From: Enterobacteriaceae bacterium
GTDB lineage: Bacteria > Pseudomonadota > Gammaproteobacteria > Enterobacterales > Enterobacteriaceae
Reading direction: 5' to 3'
DNA: 64,000 bases
Assembly: GCA_902363335.1 (NCBI GenBank)
Contig: CABIZV010000001.1
Coordinates: 682,001 to 746,000 of the forward strand
The notes under the pieces are model-generated. The model saw only the letters and a program-made list of their open reading frames with translations. It was not told the origin of the DNA and did no database searches. The position numbers were made by a program, and so were the translations under genes. Of the stretch, positions 1 through 8,246 are shown in pieces (position 1 is the first letter of the stretch; each line of letters begins with the position of its first letter).

Positions 1-1
1 A

Positions 2-142
2 GGCGGTGGCGTAAACAGTCTGGGCACGGTAGGAGTGAAATACAGCAGCAAAGATCACGCTCTGGCAATGGAAGCCTTCCACTGGAAAGAGGATGGCATC
101 AGCGATAAGGGTATGATGATGAACTACAAACTCAGCTTCTGA
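2..142 (+). CDS. 3' end of an autotransporter-type outer-membrane beta-barrel protein (partial)
   Basis: The open frame enters from the left edge and stops with TGA at 140-142, giving 46 visible residues. They alternate polar and hydrophobic positions (GVKYSSKDHALAMEAFHW) and end in YKLSF. A terminal phenylalanine after an amphipathic strand is the usual signal for BAM-mediated insertion of autotransporter and other outer-membrane barrels. The passenger lies outside the window, so neither the family nor the function can be given. Only the barrel-end character is supported; a porin-like barrel is possible. Confidence 0.6.
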   Translation, partial: GGGVNSLGTVGVKYSSKDHALAMEAFHWKEDGISDKGMMMNYKLSF

Positions 143-188
143 TCGTCATCAATCACCACCTCCCAGGAGGTGGTTTAAATGGGACAAC

Positions 189-220
189 AAAAGGCCCATC
201 GTGAAAACGATGGGCCTTTT
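189..220. terminator. Rho-independent terminator, probably bidirectional
   Basis: Two 14-nt arms, AAAAGGCCCATCGT and ACGATGGGCCTTTT, pair perfectly around a GAAA loop. The stem ends in A and T runs on opposite sides, so it can stop the barrel gene on the plus strand and ynfA on the minus strand. A second, weaker hairpin (ACCACCTCC/GGAGGTGGT) lies at about 155-175. Confidence 0.85.
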
Positions 221-248
221 CACACCGTCCGAGGCCAGAGTTAACGCC

Positions 249-575
249 TTAGGTGCGTCCCCAGCCCGCGACAATAATCAACATGCCGCATAGCGCGACC
301 GCCGCCCCCAGCCAGTCATAGGTCGTAAGCTTTTCGCCTTCAACTACTCGCAGCCACAGCAACGCGGTAAAGATATACACGCCGCCATAAGCGGCATAGA
401 CACGCCCACTAGCAGCCGGATGCAACGTCAGCAACCAAACGAACATAGCCAGGGCAAGCCCGGCGGGTATCAGCAATAGCGGCGTTGCCCCGCGCTTCAA
501 CCAAAGCCACGGTAAGTAACATCCAATGATTTCGCACAAAGCGGTCGCAAAAAACAGCAGTGAGGTTTTTAACAT
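249..575 (-). CDS. ynfA: YnfA, small UPF0060 inner-membrane protein (SMR-like)
   Basis: The 108 residues equal the E. coli length and contain four hydrophobic membrane segments. The family signature region LTLHPAASGRVYAAYGGVYI is intact, and the protein ends in the characteristic IIVAGWGRT. YnfA proteins are distant relatives of the small multidrug resistance exporters and sit in the inner membrane; a drug-export role has been reported for some, but the natural substrate is not settled. The gene is monocistronic here, divergent from ynfB and terminated by the hairpin at 189-220. Confidence 0.93.
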   Translation of the reverse strand: MLKTSLLFFATALCEIIGCYLPWLWLKRGATPLLLIPAGLALAMFVWLLTLHPAASGRVYAAYGGVYIFTALLWLRVVEGEKLTTYDWLGAAVALCGMLIIVAGWGRT

Positions 576-726
576 TTTGTCGCATCGTCACAATAAGCGT
601 GGCGCTATCATACACATAACATATACGGAATCGACCACACATCTGTTGCCGGTATGACGACCGTAAGAGATGTAGTAAACTAATTGGCAGGAGTCATTGC
701 ATTCACCACATCAAAGGAACCCGCAA

Positions 727-1068
727 ATGAAAATGAAACCTGGCAAACGCCTGTGCCTGACGGTAATGTTTGCGCTGGGTGCCATCGTGTACACCGCCAC
801 TGCATCCGCTGCCACCAACAAATTGATTATTGAGTCTGGCGATAGTGCACAAAGTCGCCAGGAAGCGGCGATGGATAAGGAACAGTGGAATGATACGCGC
901 CAACTGCGTCAGAAGGTCAACAAACGTGCCGAGAAAGAGTGGGACAAAGCCGACGTTGCTTTTGATGCGCGTGATAAGTGCCAGCAAAGCCCCAATATTA
1001 ACGCCTACTGGGAACCGAACACGCTGCGTTGTCTTGACCGCTCGACCGGTCGCACGATTAACCCATAG
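727..1068 (+). CDS. ynfB: YnfB, periplasmic DUF1283 protein
   Basis: The ATG at 727 is preceded by AAGGAA with 8-nt spacing and gives 113 aa, the family length; an upstream in-frame ATG at 697 has no ribosome binding site. The first ~30 residues form a signal peptide (MKMKPGKR, hydrophobic core, then TASA). The mature part is polar and charged, with a Trp-rich DxxQLRQKVNKRAEKEW segment and two cysteines near the C terminus (DKCQQ and LRCLD) that could form a disulfide. No biochemical function is known for UPF0482/YnfB. In E. coli the next gene is speG; here ynfC follows directly after a terminator. Confidence 0.92.
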   Translation: MKMKPGKRLCLTVMFALGAIVYTATASAATNKLIIESGDSAQSRQEAAMDKEQWNDTRQLRQKVNKRAEKEWDKADVAFDARDKCQQSPNINAYWEPNTLRCLDRSTGRTINP

Positions 1069-1075
1069 TGTTATC

Positions 1076-1098
1076 AGGGCGCCGCTGGCGCCCTTTTC
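1076..1098. terminator. Terminator between convergent ynfB and ynfC
   Basis: AGGGCGCC (1076-1083), loop GCT, GGCGCCCT (1087-1094), then a T run. It fills the whole 33-bp gap between the convergent stop codons, leaving no room for a speG remnant. Confidence 0.85.
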
Positions 1099-1101
1099 AT
1101 T

Positions 1102-1812
1102 TTAGTAGTACTCAATACTGTTCTTAATCGTATAACGCTGAGTCACCGGCGGTTTTGCGGTTTCATCGACAATCTGCAGCTCACAATTCAATGGGTTGTT
1201 ATATTTGTCGTAGTCACAATTCTGCGTGACGTTGCCAATCGGCTGTTTATTGAGCAAACTCACCGCGGTGTAATCAAGCTTCTTACGCGCATCCTGCGAA
1301 GGCGTTGAGATGACCGACAGCGTTTTATCCTTTATGGTCGAGGTTTTTCCTAACGGATAGCCCTCGCTATCATAGCGGTATTCCACCAGACTCTCTTTAC
1401 CTACCGCCTTCACCACAAAGCCATTGTCATCCGTTTCCCACGCCACGCCGGCGGCAGGAAACTCAGCAAGCTGACATTTGCCCTGCAAACGCACCCGTTT
1501 TTCATGGGTGACGCCATCCACATAATAATTTGCATCGAGCACTAACAGCGCGCCGGTGTCCTCTTCAATATTGTGAAATTCGAGTAAATCGAAACATCCC
1601 TCAGCAGACAACTGCCCGCTCACCCGTTTGGCCACCTCACCTTTTTCGTTTAAGAGCGTCTGGCTGAAATCTTTGACCGGGCCGCGCAGGGGATCGAAAT
1701 CAAACTCATTAGAGAAGCTGGCCATTTCCGGGGTGAACGCGGCGGGGGTATCGTTGTTATCACAGCCGCTAAGTATCGCCATCATTGACGCCACATAAAT
1801 CAATTTCTTCAC
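1102..1812 (-). CDS. ynfC: YnfC, UPF0257 outer-membrane-type lipoprotein
   Basis: Choosing the GTG at 1812, preceded by AGGAA, gives 236 aa, exactly the E. coli YnfC length. It places a lipobox (MAILSGC) at about residues 12-18, so Cys18 would be lipidated. An upstream ATG at 1842 would put a charged, cysteine-containing extension before the signal peptide and is less likely. The FTPEMASFSNEFDFDPLRGP block after the lipobox is strongly conserved in this family. Function is unknown. It is divergent from ynfD and convergent with ynfB. Confidence 0.92.
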   Translation of the reverse strand: MKKLIYVASMMAILSGCDNNDTPAAFTPEMASFSNEFDFDPLRGPVKDFSQTLLNEKGEVAKRVSGQLSAEGCFDLLEFHNIEEDTGALLVLDANYYVDGVTHEKRVRLQGKCQLAEFPAAGVAWETDDNGFVVKAVGKESLVEYRYDSEGYPLGKTSTIKDKTLSVISTPSQDARKKLDYTAVSLLNKQPIGNVTQNCDYDKYNNPLNCELQIVDETAKPPVTQRYTIKNSIEYY

Positions 1813-1916
1813 ACCGCATTCCTGTTTCGGGAGTTTTCTCAATCATATTAGTAAATACAATTGTTTACACTATCACTGCTATACTTTTTATTCGTCTACG
1901 GAAAATGGAGCCTTTC

Positions 1917-2171
1917 ATGAGAAAATCACGTTGGTTACTGGCGCTACTGGTTGTGGGCTCCCTGCCCGCACTCGCAGCCGTACCGGATTCCTGCGAACGC
2001 GTCAGAAGCGATATTCAGCAAAAAATCGTTAACAACGGCGTCGCCGAAAGCGCTTTTACACTGGACATCGTGCCTAACGATCAGGCCGAACAGTCGGGGG
2101 CACAAGTGGTTGGCCATTGCGCCAACGATACGTTTAAAATCATCTACACCCGCACCGACACGCCGCAGTAA
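1917..2171 (+). CDS. ynfD: YnfD, small secreted DUF1161 protein
   Basis: The ATG at 1917 follows GGAG with 6-nt spacing; the ATG at 1905 would have no site. The 84-aa product has a signal peptide (MRKSRWLLALLVV, then LPALA) and a mature domain of about 62 residues. That domain contains two cysteines, CERVRSDI and GHCANDTFKIIY, the DUF1161 pattern. The periplasmic role is unknown. A short CGCCTC/GAGGCG hairpin follows at 2180-2197 without a good T tract. Confidence 0.88.
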   Translation: MRKSRWLLALLVVGSLPALAAVPDSCERVRSDIQQKIVNNGVAESAFTLDIVPNDQAEQSGAQVVGHCANDTFKIIYTRTDTPQ

Positions 2172-2359
2172 TCCCCTGTCGCCTCTTCCCTGAGGCGGCG
2201 TTAGCCCGCTTATTTTTCAGCGTTAAAATAAACCCTCGTTCGGAGTATTCCCTCTTTGACCAGGAATAATACTTGCATACCACTAACCAGGTATCATCCG
2301 CTCCATTATTACCCTGTTTTTAATTTCGTATTGAAACAATAAAAATAATGGAGTGAGCG

Positions 2360-4795
2360 ATGTCTAATCAGGAAAAGCCAGAAGGGCTAAGCCGACGTAC
2401 CCTTATTAAATCGTCTGCCATAGGATCTTTGGCGTTAGCGGCGGGCGGGTTATCGCTCCCCTTCTCATTACGCGCCACGGCCGCCGCGGTTCAGCAAGCA
2501 GCACGCCCGGAAGATAAAGTGGTCTGGGGGGCGTGTTCCGTCAACTGCGGTAGCCGCTGCGCATTACGCCTTCACGTAAGAGATGATGAAGTTTATTGGG
2601 TAGAAACCGACAATACCGGGCAGGATGTTTATGGCGATCACCAGGTTCGCGCTTGTCTGCGTGGGCGCTCGATTCGCCGCCGTATAAACCACCCGGATCG
2701 TCTTAACTATCCGATGAAGCGCGTGGGTAAACGCGGTGAAGGCAAATTTGAGCGCATCTCCTGGCAGGAAGCGCTGGACACTATCGCCTCTAATCTCAAG
2801 CGGGTAGTCAAAGATTACGGTAACGAAGCTGTCTATATCAATTACTCCTCCGGCATCGTCGGCGGTAACATTACCCGCTCCTCACCCTCCGGTTCTGCGG
2901 TGATGCGACTGATGAACTGCTACGGCGGTTCGCTGAATCAATACGGAACCTATAGTACCGCGCAGATTGCCTGCGCCATGCCTTATACCTACGGCACTAA
3001 CGACGGCAACAGCACCTCCGATATCGAAAATAGTCAGCTGGTGGTGATGTTCGGTAATAACCCGGCGGAAACGCGCATGAGCGGCGGCGGGATCACCTAT
3101 TATCTGGAACAAGCCCGTGAGCGTTCGAATGCGCGGATGATCGTTATCGACCCACGGTATACCGATACCGCCGCCGGACGTGAAGACGAGTGGATCCCAA
3201 TTCGTCCCGGAACCGATGCCGCCCTGGTAGCCGGTATTGCCTGGGTATTGATTGACGAAAACCTTGTCGACCAGCCGTTCCTCGACAAATATTGTGTTGG
3301 CTACGACGAGAAAACCCTACCACAAGGCGCACCGGCCAATGGTCACTACAAGGCCTATATTCAAGGCCAGGGTGATGATGGTGTGGCAAAAACGCCGCAG
3401 TGGGCCTCACGCATCACTGGTATCCCAGCTGAACGCATCATCAAGCTGGCAAGAGAAATCGGCAGCACTAAACCCGCGTATATCTGCCAGGGCTGGGGCC
3501 CGCAACGTCAGGCCAACGGTGAACTGGCCGCCCGCGCGATCGCCATGCTGCCAATTTTGACGGGCAATGTGGGCATTAACGGCGGCAACAGCGGCGCGCG
3601 GGAATCCACCTATACCATTACGATTGAGCGTTTCCCGGTGTTAACTAACCCGGTGAAAACCGCCATCTCTTGCTTTACCTGGACCGACGCTATCGACCAC
3701 GGTACCGAAATGACCGCCACGCGTGACGGCGTGCGCGGGAAAGACAAGCTCGACGTGCCGATTAAGTTCTTCTGGAACTATGCGGGCAATACCATCATCA
3801 ACCAGCACTCGGACATCAACAAAACCCACGAAATTTTGCAGGACGAAAGCAAATGCGAAATGATTGTGGTGATTGAAAACTTTATGACCGCGTCGGCAAA
3901 ATACGCTGATATATTGCTGCCTGACCTGATGACCGTCGAACAGGAAGATATTATTCCTAACGACTATGCCGGGAATATGGGCTATCTGATCTTTATTCAG
4001 CCTGCTACTGCACCAAAATTCGAGCGCAAGCCGATTTACTGGATTTTAAGCGAAATAGCAAAACGGCTGGGCGACGATGTCCACCAGAAATTTACCGAAG
4101 GCCGCACGCAAGAACAGTGGCTCCAGTATCTTTACGCGAAAATGCGCGCTAAAGATGCCGAGCTCCCAAGTTATGACGCACTTAAGAAAATGGGGATCTA
4201 TAAACGCAAAGATCCGAACGGACACTTTGTCGCGTATAAAGATTTCCGCAACGATCCAGAGGCCAATCCGCTAAAAACACCGTCGGGTAAAATTGAGATT
4301 TACTCCGCTCGCCTCGCCGATATCGCGGCTAATTGGCAGCTCAAGCAAGACGAAACCATTAGCCCACTGCCGGTCTACGCCTCAACCTTTGAGGGCTGGG
4401 ACGATCCACTGCGCGAGAAATTCCCACTTCAGCTGTTTGGCTTCCACTTCAAGGCGCGCACCCACTCCAGCTACGGTAACGTCGATGTTCTGAAAGCCGC
4501 TTGCCGCCAGGAGGTGTGGGTCAATCCCCTTGATGCGCAAAAACGCGGTATTAAAAATGGCGATATGGTGCGGGTATTCAACGGGCGCGGCGAAGTGCGT
4601 ATTGCCGCCAAAGTCACGCCGCGCATTATGCCGGGCGTCAGCGCAATGGGCCAGGGCGCCTGGCATGACGCGCAGATGGATGGCGATCGTATCGACCACG
4701 GTTCCTGCATCAACACCCTAACCACGCATCGCCCTTCACCCCTGGCGAAAGGCAACCCGCAGCATACCAACCTGGTGGAAATCGCGAAGGTTTAA
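2360..4795 (+). CDS. ynfE: Periplasmic molybdopterin oxidoreductase, YnfE/YnfF-type DMSO/selenate reductase catalytic subunit
   Basis: This 811-aa subunit starts at an ATG with GGAG 6 nt upstream. Residues 11-20 (SRRTLIKSSA) form a twin-arginine signal, so it folds in the cytoplasm and crosses by Tat. Cys59, Cys63, Cys67 and Cys99 would bind an N-terminal [4Fe-4S] cluster. Ser199 in YGTYSTAQ is the expected molybdenum ligand of the DMSO reductase family. The C-terminal ~130 residues are the dinucleotide-binding domain. E. coli has two paralogues in tandem (ynfE, ynfF); here there is one, equally close to both, so the symbol is nominal. Paralogues accept DMSO and selenate; the substrate cannot be read from sequence. 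It heads the operon with ynfG, ynfH and dmsD. Confidence 0.93.
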   Translation: MSNQEKPEGLSRRTLIKSSAIGSLALAAGGLSLPFSLRATAAAVQQAARPEDKVVWGACSVNCGSRCALRLHVRDDEVYWVETDNTGQDVYGDHQVRACLRGRSIRRRINHPDRLNYPMKRVGKRGEGKFERISWQEALDTIASNLKRVVKDYGNEAVYINYSSGIVGGNITRSSPSGSAVMRLMNCYGGSLNQYGTYSTAQIACAMPYTYGTNDGNSTSDIENSQLVVMFGNNPAETRMSGGGITYYLEQARERSNARMIVIDPRYTDTAAGREDEWIPIRPGTDAALVAGIAWVLIDENLVDQPFLDKYCVGYDEKTLPQGAPANGHYKAYIQGQGDDGVAKTPQWASRITGIPAERIIKLAREIGSTKPAYICQGWGPQRQANGELAARAIAMLPILTGNVGINGGNSGARESTYTITIERFPVLTNPVKTAISCFTWTDAIDHGTEMTATRDGVRGKDKLDVPIKFFWNYAGNTIINQHSDINKTHEILQDESKCEMIVVIENFMTASAKYADILLPDLMTVEQEDIIPNDYAGNMGYLIFIQPATAPKFERKPIYWILSEIAKRLGDDVHQKFTEGRTQEQWLQYLYAKMRAKDAELPSYDALKKMGIYKRKDPNGHFVAYKDFRNDPEANPLKTPSGKIEIYSARLADIAANWQLKQDETISPLPVYASTFEGWDDPLREKFPLQLFGFHFKARTHSSYGNVDVLKAACRQEVWVNPLDAQKRGIKNGDMVRVFNGRGEVRIAAKVTPRIMPGVSAMGQGAWHDAQMDGDRIDHGSCINTLTTHRPSPLAKGNPQHTNLVEIAKV

Positions 4796-4805
4796 GGACT
4801 GAATA

Positions 4806-5423
4806 ATGAGTACGCAATACGGATTTTTTATCGACTCGGCGCGTTGCACCGGTTGCAAAACCTGTGAACTGGCCTGTAAAGATTTCAAGAACTTAACCCC
4901 GGACGTCAGCTTCCGTCGTATCTATGAATACGCGGGCGGCGACTGGCAGGAAGATAACGGCGTCTGGCACCAGAACGTCTTTGCCTACTACCTGTCGATT
5001 GCCTGTAACCACTGCGAAGATCCGGCCTGCACCAAGGTCTGTCCGAGCGGCGCGATGCATAAACGCGAAGACGGTTTTGTGGTGGTAAACGAGGACGTGT
5101 GTATCGGCTGCCGCTATTGCCATATGGCCTGCCCGTACGGCGCGCCGCAGTACAACGAAGCAAAAGGTCATATGACCAAATGCGACGGCTGCCATGAGCG
5201 CGTAGCGGACGGCAAGAAACCGATCTGTGTGGAATCCTGCCCGCTGCGCGCGCTGGACTTTGGCCCGATTGAAGAGCTGCGTAAAAAGCACGGGACGCTG
5301 GCGGCGGTAGCGCCACTGCCGTCTGCGCATTTCACCAAACCGAGCATTGTGATCAAACCGAACGCCAATGCACGTCCGTGCGGCGATACCACTGGCTATC
5401 TGGCCAACCCGAAGGAGGTGTGA
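4806..5423 (+). CDS. ynfG: YnfG, four-cluster iron-sulfur electron-transfer subunit
   Basis: The 205-aa protein is a DmsB-type ferredoxin with four cysteine groups: C14/C17/C20/C24 (CTGCKTCELAC), then CNHCEDPACTKVC, CIGCRYCHMAC and CDGCHERVADGKKPICVESC. Each can hold a [4Fe-4S] cluster, passing electrons from the membrane anchor to the molybdenum subunit. It lacks its own export signal, as expected for a subunit carried through Tat with YnfE. It begins 10 bp after ynfE stops and ends directly before ynfH, so translation is probably coupled. Confidence 0.95.
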   Translation: MSTQYGFFIDSARCTGCKTCELACKDFKNLTPDVSFRRIYEYAGGDWQEDNGVWHQNVFAYYLSIACNHCEDPACTKVCPSGAMHKREDGFVVVNEDVCIGCRYCHMACPYGAPQYNEAKGHMTKCDGCHERVADGKKPICVESCPLRALDFGPIEELRKKHGTLAAVAPLPSAHFTKPSIVIKPNANARPCGDTTGYLANPKEV

Positions 5424-5424
5424 G

Positions 5425-6282
5425 ATGGGAAGTGGATGGCATGAATGGCCATTGGTACTGTTCACGGTACTGGGGCAATGTGTTGTTGGCGCGACGATCA
5501 TTACCGGCATGGGCTGGCTGGCCGCGCGTAACGAACGGGCGGATCAACGGCGCATCGTACTGAATATGTTTTTCCTGTGGGTCATCATGGGGATTGCTTT
5601 TTTAGCGTCGGTAATGCACCTCGGCTCACCGCTGCGGGCGTTTAACTCCTTAAACCGCATGGGCGCATCGGCACTCAGTAATGAAATCGCCAGCGGTTCG
5701 GTATTTTTCGCCGTAGGCGGTTTCTGGTGGCTGCTGTCAGCGCTGGGTAAAATGCCCGCCGCGTTGAGTCGTCTCTGGCTCATCATCAGTATGCTGCTCG
5801 GATTAATCTTTGTCTGGGCGATGACGCGGGTTTATCAGATAGAGACGGTGCCAACCTGGTATAATGGTTACACGACGGCATCGTTCTTCTTAACCGTAGT
5901 GCTTACCGGGCCACTGTTTGCAGCCCTGCTGCTAAAGCTGGCGAAAGTTCCGTTCAACGGCACGTTTTTCGCCTCACTGAGCGTGCTGGCCTTTTTAGCA
6001 AGCGTTGCGGTTGTGGTGATGCAGACCGCAGAGCTTGGGTTCATTCACAGCTCAGTCCAGCAAGCGAATGCGCTGCTACCTGACTGGGGGCGCTTACAGG
6101 TTTGGCGCTTTGGCTTCGTGGCTGCCGGTTTAGGCTGCTGGATCTGCCCTTTGCTGCGTCGGGTTTCGCCGGGCGCAATCGGGCTCACGCTCGGACTACT
6201 GTTCGTGCTAGCTGGTGAACTCATAGGCCGAGGTCTTTTCTACGGCTTGCATATGACCGTCGGAATGGCGATTGCCGGATAA
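5425..6282 (+). CDS. ynfH: YnfH, DmsC-type membrane anchor subunit
   Basis: The ATG at 5425 lies 1 nt after the ynfG stop, with GGAGG embedded in the end of ynfG, and gives 285 aa (E. coli YnfH is 284). An in-frame upstream start would overlap ynfG by more than 50 bp and lacks a site. About eight hydrophobic segments span the sequence. DmsC-family anchors oxidise menaquinol and hold the reductase on the periplasmic face. The MHLGSPLRAFNSLNRMGAS segment is the typical anchor signature. Confidence 0.93.
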   Translation: MGSGWHEWPLVLFTVLGQCVVGATIITGMGWLAARNERADQRRIVLNMFFLWVIMGIAFLASVMHLGSPLRAFNSLNRMGASALSNEIASGSVFFAVGGFWWLLSALGKMPAALSRLWLIISMLLGLIFVWAMTRVYQIETVPTWYNGYTTASFFLTVVLTGPLFAALLLKLAKVPFNGTFFASLSVLAFLASVAVVVMQTAELGFIHSSVQQANALLPDWGRLQVWRFGFVAAGLGCWICPLLRRVSPGAIGLTLGLLFVLAGELIGRGLFYGLHMTVGMAIAG

Positions 6283-6288
6283 TCTATT

Positions 6289-6316
6289 GGTGCGGGAGAG
6301 TTCCCGCACCCTTTTG
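6289..6316 (+). terminator. Hairpin between ynfH and dmsD (attenuator)
   Basis: GGTGCGGGA pairs with TCCCGCACC around a 4-nt loop and is followed by CTTTT. It probably reduces transcription into dmsD, matching a lower need for a chaperone than for the enzyme. Confidence 0.65.
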
Positions 6317-6329
6317 AGGAAATGCAGTA

Positions 6330-6944
6330 ATGAATGATGTTCAGCGCAACGATGCTTTAGCTTTCTCCGCCCGCGTTCTTGGGGCGCTGTTTTACTTTGC
6401 ACCGGATAGCGCGCTTGCCGAGCCGCTGGTTGCCGCCTTTACCGACGGTGAATGGAAAACACAATGGCCCTATCCCATTGATAATGCCGATGCGCTAACC
6501 CGCGCATTTTCCACCTCCGCCGATGAGCCACTGGCCGAAGCCTGGCAACGATTGTTTATTGGCCCGTCTGCGTTACCATCACCGCCGTGGGGTTCCGTCT
6601 GGCTTGATCGCGAAAACGTCCTGTTTGGTGACTCGACCCTGGCATTACGTCAGTGGATGCGTGAAAACCAGATTGCATTTGATGTGCAGCAAAACGAACC
6701 GGAAGATCACTTTGGCACCCTGCTGATGCTCGCCGCCTGGCTGATTGAAAACGAGCGCCCGGAAGCGTGCGATCAGCTTCTGGCCTGGCATCTGCTGCCA
6801 TGGGCTAAGCGCTTTATTGCCGAGTTTATCGAGAAAGCTAACCATCCTTTCTTTACAGCACTGGGGCAATTGACTCAGCAAACGCTGGGGCACTGGCAGT
6901 CTGACCTGCTGATCCCCGTCGCTGATAAAAAGCTCTATCGCTAA
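6330..6944 (+). CDS. dmsD: DmsD, Tat proofreading chaperone for DMSO reductase-type enzymes
   Basis: The 204 residues match the TorD/DmsD family length. The family core is visible as EAWQRLFIGPSALPSPPWGSVWLD, followed by the EPEDHFGTLLMLAAWLIE helix. DmsD binds the twin-arginine leaders of DmsA and YnfE/F and delays export until the cofactor is loaded. It is the last gene of the ynfEGH-dmsD operon, downstream of a hairpin. GAGGAA provides the ribosome site for ATG 6330. Confidence 0.95.
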   Translation: MNDVQRNDALAFSARVLGALFYFAPDSALAEPLVAAFTDGEWKTQWPYPIDNADALTRAFSTSADEPLAEAWQRLFIGPSALPSPPWGSVWLDRENVLFGDSTLALRQWMRENQIAFDVQQNEPEDHFGTLLMLAAWLIENERPEACDQLLAWHLLPWAKRFIAEFIEKANHPFFTALGQLTQQTLGHWQSDLLIPVADKKLYR

Positions 6945-6950
6945 ATCATC

Positions 6951-8246
6951 ATGCAACGGCTTCATCACTTTCCCGACATCAAGGCGATGTTTCGTCGCCT
7001 GATCATTGCTTGCGTGGTTGGCCTTCTTGCCGCGCTGGCGGTGGCGCTGTTTCGCCACGCCATGTACTTTCTGGAATGGCTGTTTTTAAGTAACGACAGC
7101 GGCAGCCTGGTCAATGCGGCGCAAGGGTTAGTCTGGTGGCGTCGTTTAATCACGCCTGCGCTCGGCGGTCTGGCCGCCGGTACGCTGCTGTGGGGCTGGC
7201 AGCGCTATACCCGCCAGCGTCCGCATGCGCCGACCGATTACATGGAAGCGCTGAAGAGTGACGAAGGTAAATTCGATACCGGCGCGAGCCTTGTGAAATC
7301 AACGGCGTCGCTGCTGGTCGTCGCCAGCGGTAGCGCGATTGGCCGGGAGGGTGCGATGATCCTGCTGGCCGCCCTCGCCGCTTCACTTTTTGCCCAACGT
7401 TTTACCCCAAAGGACGAATGGAAACTGTGGATTGCCTGTGGCGCCGCCGCAGGGATGGCCAGCGCCTATCATGCGCCGCTGGCAGGCAGTTTATTTATCG
7501 CTGAGATTCTGTTTGGCACCTTAATGCTGGCTTCGCTCGGGCCAGTGGTGATATCTGCGGTTATCGCGCTGCTGGTGACGCAGATGATGAATGGCGGCGC
7601 GCAATGGCTGTATCAGGTGAGCGAGGTGCCGACATTAAACGCCAGCCTCTACGCGCTCATGTTAGCAACCGGCCTGGTCTGTGGACTGAGTGGGCCGTTA
7701 TTGATGGGATTGATGGACGCCAGCCATCGTCTGTTTTTAAAGCTCAAGCTCTCACCGCCGTGGCAGCTTGCGCTGGGCGGGCTTATCGTCGGGATATTAT
7801 CGCTGTTGACGCCTGCCGTATGGGGGAATGGCTACAGTGTTGTGCAGGGCTTTTTATTGGCTCCGCCAGCTTTTGCCATTATTGCCGGGATTTTTTTATG
7901 CAAACTGCTCGCCATCCTCGCCAGTAGCGGTTCGGGCGCGCCCGGTGGTGTTTTTACCCCAACGCTGTTTATCGGATTGGCGGTAGGCATTCTGCTGGCA
8001 GATGCAGGAAGTCTGGTGTTCGGGGCACATCAGGAGATCGCCATTTTAGTGGGGATTACCGGAATGGCGACGCTGCTGGCAGCGACTACGCATGCACCGA
8101 TAATGTCGACGCTGATGATTTGTGAAATGACCGGACAGTATACGCTGCTGCCCGGTTTACTGATTGCCTGTGTGCTGGCGTCCGTGCTGTCACGCACCTT
8201 ACGCCAGGATTCTATCTACCGTCAGCACGTTGCTGAGCATCGCTAG
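6951..8246 (+). CDS. clcB: ClcB, voltage-gated-type ClC chloride channel/antiporter
   Basis: The ClC ion-pathway motifs GREGAM (about residue 126) and GSGAPGG (about 326) are both present within about ten hydrophobic helices. As written the protein has 431 aa. Starting instead at the ATG at 6987 (MFRRL) gives 419 aa, close to the E. coli length; neither start has a strong ribosome site, so the first 12 residues are doubtful. ClcB is thought to help ClcA dissipate charge during extreme acid response. Its 3' end overlaps convergent bioD2 by 48 bp. Confidence 0.93.
   Translation: MQRLHHFPDIKAMFRRLIIACVVGLLAALAVALFRHAMYFLEWLFLSNDSGSLVNAAQGLVWWRRLITPALGGLAAGTLLWGWQRYTRQRPHAPTDYMEALKSDEGKFDTGASLVKSTASLLVVASGSAIGREGAMILLAALAASLFAQRFTPKDEWKLWIACGAAAGMASAYHAPLAGSLFIAEILFGTLMLASLGPVVISAVIALLVTQMMNGGAQWLYQVSEVPTLNASLYALMLATGLVCGLSGPLLMGLMDASHRLFLKLKLSPPWQLALGGLIVGILSLLTPAVWGNGYSVVQGFLLAPPAFAIIAGIFLCKLLAILASSGSGAPGGVFTPTLFIGLAVGILLADAGSLVFGAHQEIAILVGITGMATLLAATTHAPIMSTLMICEMTGQYTLLPGLLIACVLASVLSRTLRQDSIYRQHVAEHR

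Noticed and set aside
2224..2359. An FNR site before ynfE (TTGAC-CAGG-AATAA near 2257)
   Set aside because: The right half matches the consensus poorly, so I do not list it, although anaerobic control of this operon is expected from E. coli.
4893..5510. A 205-aa frame antisense to ynfG
   Set aside because: It mirrors the Cys-rich ferredoxin gene on the other strand and lacks a start site and recognisable domains.
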